Of a DNA stretch of 8,051 nucleotides, positions 5,542 to 8,051 are shown piece after piece. Source of the DNA: Natrialbaceae archaeon B1-Br10_E2g27 (lineage in GTDB: Archaea > Halobacteriota > Halobacteria > Halobacteriales > Natrialbaceae); contig LKMM01000104.1 of NCBI GenBank assembly GCA_001563885.1, positions 1-8,051 of the forward strand, in the 5' to 3' direction. Each line of letters begins with the position of its first letter. Position 1 is the stretch's first letter. A model generated the notes under the pieces. That model did not search any database. It was not told the DNA's origin and was given only the letters and a program-made list of their open reading frames with translations. Both the position numbers and the translations under genes were made by a program.

Positions 5542-6609
5542 CTAATCGCCAGCAGCCGTGACCTTAGAAGCGGGTTCGATGATCCCGTCATCGAGTTCGG
5601 ATTCAACTTCTCGAGCGGCCGTAACCATATTCTGTAATTTTTTGAACGCAGCGTCCCGTGGCAGGAGCTTCAAGCCACAATCGGGACTGATCGTCAGCTG
5701 TTCGGGCGGAACGACCTCGAGTCCGTGTTTAATATTGGACTTAATCTCCGCGACAGACTCGACCTTGGCGGAGTGAACATCGACCGCACCCAGCCCCAGT
5801 GTTTTCGTAAACGATGGCTCTTTGAACACCTCGATCTGGCTGTAGTCGCCGTTGTTGAGTTCGAGGTCGAACTCGTCGACCGGAAACTCGAGGATTTCAG
5901 GGTAAATCCGCGAGTAATCACCATAACAGACGTGCAACCCGAGGTAGACGTCGTCCGGAACGCCCGCGACGACAGTTTCCAGTGCGTCACGAACGATCGC
6001 GTGATCCTCGAGCGTCGTCGCGAGCGCTGGTTCGTCGATCTGGATGTAGCGAGCACCGGCGTCGACGAGTTTCAACACCTCGGTGTTGACCAGTTCGGCG
6101 ACGTCACCAGCAAGCCCAGCCGTAGTATCGTAGGCTTCGTTGAACGCCCACTTCGAGAGCGTGTAGGGGCCGGTGATCGGCACCTTTATCGGTCTGGTGG
6201 CGACGCTACTGGTGAACGTGTACTCATCGACGAGCCAGCTGTCGCCGTACTCGACTTTTTTGTGGACGCTCGGTTTATCGAAGTAGTTGTGCCCCCAGAC
6301 TTTCACTGGGCCGTTGAACTCATAGCCTTCGATGCGTTCTGCGAAGAACTCGACCATCTCGTTTCGTCGCATCTCGCCGTCGGTGACGACATCGAGCCCC
6401 GCTCGTTCGTGTTCGCCGGTGACGAGTTGAGCGGCATCATCTTTCGACATCTCCCACTTCGGTCGTCCAAAGTCGGTCGTCGAATCCTCGAACGAAGTAC
6501 GGGCCCGATGGTGCCACTTCGGCTTCGGATAGGCTCCGACCACGGTCGTCATAAGAAAGTGGTCGTGTGGATGGTCGATCGGTCTGAACTGGTCTCGAAG
6601 TGCCGTCAT
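5542..6609 (-). CDS. metE: Core methionine synthase (MetE C-terminal domain family), downstream paralogue
   Basis: Encodes 355 residues, the cobalamin-independent methionine synthase catalytic barrel without the N-terminal half of bacterial MetE (about 750 residues). It should transfer a methyl group to homocysteine to make methionine; in short archaeal MetE the donor may be a methyl-corrinoid rather than methyl-folate, and the sequence does not settle this. Predicted zinc ligands are H226 and C228 (LHVCYGDYS), E250 and C311 (SPDCGLKLLP). Also visible are TTVVGAYPKPKW near the N terminus, DGEMRRNEMVEFFAERIEGY (78-97) and YIQIDEPALATT (188-199). The start at 6609 is chosen because GGAGGG (complement of 6616-6621) lies just before it and the N terminus then aligns with the paralogue at 6961-8037. 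A longer frame back to 6729 lacks homology. About 70% identity to the paralogue indicates a tandem duplication. Confidence 0.9.
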   Translation of the reverse strand: MTALRDQFRPIDHPHDHFLMTTVVGAYPKPKWHHRARTSFEDSTTDFGRPKWEMSKDDAAQLVTGEHERAGLDVVTDGEMRRNEMVEFFAERIEGYEFNGPVKVWGHNYFDKPSVHKKVEYGDSWLVDEYTFTSSVATRPIKVPITGPYTLSKWAFNEAYDTTAGLAGDVAELVNTEVLKLVDAGARYIQIDEPALATTLEDHAIVRDALETVVAGVPDDVYLGLHVCYGDYSRIYPEILEFPVDEFDLELNNGDYSQIEVFKEPSFTKTLGLGAVDVHSAKVESVAEIKSNIKHGLEVVPPEQLTISPDCGLKLLPRDAAFKKLQNMVTAAREVESELDDGIIEPASKVTAAGD

Positions 6610-6615
6610 CGGTTG

Positions 6616-6621
6616 CCCTCC
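6616..6621 (-). promoter_or_regulatory. Ribosome binding site of the downstream metE copy
   Basis: On the minus strand GGAGGG precedes the ATG at 6609 by 6 nt. It fixes the start of the 355-residue form over the longer frame that begins at 6729. Confidence 0.75.
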
Positions 6622-6693
6622 GTCGTCGCAGACGATCGAGCGGGCGAGAGACGCAGGATCGGGATATCTTCTTGCATACGTGTTTCGTAGTAA

Positions 6694-6714
6694 TGTATTA
6701 CCCAGTATAATACA
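6694..6714 (-). promoter_or_regulatory. Probable metE promoter with palindromic operator
   Basis: TGTATTA (6694-6700) and TAATACA (6708-6714) are a perfect 7-bp inverted repeat with a 7-bp spacer. On the minus strand the sequence contains TATTATA (complement of 6706-6712), the best TATA-like element before the gene. It would start the transcript around 6680-6685 and give a leader of about 70 nt. A dyad of this size over the TATA box is typical of a dimeric repressor site in archaea. The regulator is unknown; control by methionine supply is a guess. Confidence 0.5.
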
Positions 6715-6809
6715 CCATGTAGTCGGCATAATTTGTGGTTATCTCACGAGGGGTATTCAGTCAGTTGACAGACGGGGATCTCATACTGCCGGACGTACGT
6801 CGTGAAAGA

Positions 6810-6835
6810 TTTTCGCCGCCCCGGAGTGGCGAAAA
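6810..6835 (-). terminator. 8-bp inverted repeat, possible terminator of the upstream metE copy
   Basis: TTTTCGCC (6810-6817) and GGCGAAAA (6828-6835) form a perfect 8-bp stem with a 10-nt loop. It lies about 125 nt past the stop of the metE copy at 6961. On the minus strand it is followed by TCTTTC, a weak T-rich tail. It may be a terminator or a protein-binding dyad. Confidence 0.35.
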
Positions 6836-6960
6836 CCTTCACATAGTTCCGTCCGATAGTATCAGTCCGTATGAAAGAACGGGCCAGCGGCCACAACGCC
6901 CCGATCTACAGAGATGCCCCGAGGGTAAATCGCGTAGATTTCCTCAGCAGTTCGTGGAGG

Positions 6961-8037
6961 TTAGTTCCCGGCGGCCGTCGGGGCTCCGCGTTCGATGTCG
7001 ATGCGTTCCTCATCTAAGGCAGCCTCGACGTTGCGGGCGGCTTCGACCATATTCGCCATCTTGCCGTAGGCCACCTCACGCGGGAGCAACTTGACGCCGC
7101 AGTCAGGCGAGACGACGAGTTGCTCTGGAGGAACGACCTCGAGGCCTTTCAAAATGTTTTCTTCGATCTGTTCGACCGATTCGGCTTCGGCAACGTGAAC
7201 GTCGGTGACGCCGAGTGCGAGGTCTGCGGTGAACTCGGGGTCTTTGAAGACGTCGAGTTGGTCGTAGTCGCCGTTTGCGAGTTCTAAGTCGAACTCGTCG
7301 ACGGGAAACTCCAGAATTTCGGGGTAGATCCGCGAGTAATCACCGTAACAGACGTGCAGCCCGATACGGACCTCCTCGGGGATGTCGGCGACGATGTGCT
7401 CTAGGGCTTCACCGACGATGGCGTGGTCGTCGGGGGTCGTCGCGAGTGCGGGTTCGTCGATCTGGATGTAGCGAGCGCCGGCCTCGACGAGCTTTTCGAT
7501 CTCTTCGTTGACCAGATCGGCGAGTGCAAGCGTGAGTTCGTCGTCATCGTCGTAGGCCTCGTTAAACGACCAGTTGGCAAGCGTATAGGGGCCGGTAATA
7601 GGCACCTTCACCGGGCGGTCGGTGACACTCGCGGTGAACTCGTACTCATCGACGAGCCAGCTGTCGGTGTACTCGACGTCACTGACGACGGACGGTTTAT
7701 CGAAGTAGTTGTGTCCCCAGACCTTGACGGGGCCGTTGAACTCGTATCCCTCGATTCGGTGGGCGAAAAACTCGACCATCTCGTTTCGACGCATCTCGCC
7801 GTCGACGACGACGTCCAAGCCGGCACGGTCGTGTTCTTGCGTGATGAGCCGTGCTGCGTCGTCTTTCGCTTCGTCGTAATCGTCGGCGTCGAACTTGTGG
7901 TCGGGGTCCTCAAAGAGCTCTTTCGCACGATTTAGCCACTTTGGCTTCGGATAGGAGCCAACGACGGTTGTCAGCAGGAAGTGGTCGTTTTCGTGGCCGT
8001 CGGGTCGAAACTGATCTCTGTTTTCGTTTGTGCTCAT
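6961..8037 (-). CDS. metE: Core methionine synthase (MetE C-terminal domain family), upstream paralogue
   Basis: Encodes 358 residues of the MetE catalytic-barrel family, with the same predicted role in the last step of methionine synthesis as its neighbour. Predicted zinc ligands are H228 and C230 (LHVCYGDYS), E252 and C313 (SPDCGVKLLP). TTVVGSYPKPKW (23-34), DGEMRRNEMVEFFAHRIEGY (79-98), PVKVWGHNYFDKPS (103-116) and QIDEPALATT (192-201) are conserved. GGAGGT (complement of 8044-8049) lies 6 nt before the ATG at 8037, which supports this start. Compared with the downstream copy it is more acidic in residues 45-60 and in the insert DDDDEL near 163. The window ends 14 bases above the start, so its promoter or operon partner is not visible. 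In haloarchaea such a gene often sits beside a second, roughly 330-residue MetE-like gene that could lie just outside. Confidence 0.92.
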   Translation of the reverse strand: MSTNENRDQFRPDGHENDHFLLTTVVGSYPKPKWLNRAKELFEDPDHKFDADDYDEAKDDAARLITQEHDRAGLDVVVDGEMRRNEMVEFFAHRIEGYEFNGPVKVWGHNYFDKPSVVSDVEYTDSWLVDEYEFTASVTDRPVKVPITGPYTLANWSFNEAYDDDDELTLALADLVNEEIEKLVEAGARYIQIDEPALATTPDDHAIVGEALEHIVADIPEEVRIGLHVCYGDYSRIYPEILEFPVDEFDLELANGDYDQLDVFKDPEFTADLALGVTDVHVAEAESVEQIEENILKGLEVVPPEQLVVSPDCGVKLLPREVAYGKMANMVEAARNVEAALDEERIDIERGAPTAAGN

Positions 8038-8043
8038 GCTTTT

Positions 8044-8049
8044 ACCTCC
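8044..8049 (-). promoter_or_regulatory. Ribosome binding site of the upstream metE copy
   Basis: GGAGGT on the minus strand precedes the ATG at 8037 by 6 nt, with an A-rich spacer. The strong site means translation need not depend on coupling to a gene further upstream. Confidence 0.75.
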
Positions 8050-8051
8050 GC

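Larger units (their letters stand above)
6610..6960. other. Intergenic region between the two metE copies
   Basis: These 351 bases separate the two tandem genes. From the left they hold the 5' leader and probable promoter of the downstream metE copy with its palindrome (6694-6714), a 10-bp palindrome GACGTACGTC (6792-6801), and an 8-bp inverted repeat TTTTCGCC/GGCGAAAA (6810-6835). No convincing gene is present. A + strand frame of 48 codons from ATG 6871 to TAA 7017 runs antisense into the end of the other metE and is not supported by a ribosome site. Confidence 0.6.

Noticed and set aside
5725..6690. Long + strand frame of 321 codons opposite metE
   Set aside because: It is the antisense of a clearly conserved gene; long antisense frames are common in GC-rich haloarchaeal genes with this codon pattern, and a similar frame occurs opposite the other copy.
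6610..6729. 40-residue N-terminal extension of the downstream metE copy
   Set aside because: The extension has no counterpart in the paralogue, spans the probable promoter palindrome, and a good GGAGGG site precedes the internal ATG at 6609.
7423..7935. + strand frame of 170 codons opposite the upstream metE copy
   Set aside because: It is the same antisense artefact as above; its similarity to the frame at 5725-6690 only reflects the similarity of the two metE genes.

Overview
The window is chromosomal DNA from a halophilic archaeon (class Halobacteria). The evidence is the archaeal-type gene content (RNA polymerase subunits D, N and K, ribosomal proteins eL18, uL13, uS9, uS11 and uS2), very acidic proteins, a GC- and TCGA-rich codon style, GGAGG-type ribosome binding sites, and a class II tRNA-Leu with no encoded CCA. 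Genus cannot be fixed from the sequence alone. Natrialbales-like is a guess.

Positions 1-5193 (+ strand) are the classic haloarchaeal S13-S4-S11-rpoD / tRNA-Leu / L18e-L13-S9-rpoN-rpoK-eno-S2 cluster. The order is: 3' end of rps4, rps11, rpoD, tRNA-Leu(CAG), a 219-bp leader with several inverted repeats, rpl18e, rpl13, rps9, rpoN, rpoK, eno, rps2. From rpl18e to rps2 the genes overlap (ATGA or 7 nt) or are 1-10 nt apart. They are probably one transcript joining ribosome assembly, RNA polymerase assembly and glycolysis. A stem followed by pyrimidine-rich sequence after rps2 may end it.

Positions 5194-5541 separate the + strand operon from convergent minus-strand genes. I see no intact gene there, but the minus strand has pieces that read like a decayed haloarchaeal gene.

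Positions 5542-8037 (minus strand) hold two tandem paralogues of a short 'core' cobalamin-independent methionine synthase (MetE catalytic barrel only). A hand-counted ungapped alignment gives about 70% identity. Each keeps the His-x-Cys, Glu and Cys zinc ligands and has its own strong ribosome binding site. They are separated by 351 bp carrying a TATA-like element inside a 7+7 bp palindrome, so the downstream copy probably has its own regulated promoter.

Nothing in the window looks like a mobile element, CRISPR array or defence system. Most of it is ordinary conserved housekeeping DNA. The points worth a second look are the metE duplication with its palindromic promoter, the hairpin-rich leader between tRNA-Leu and rpl18e, and the probable gene remnant after rps2.
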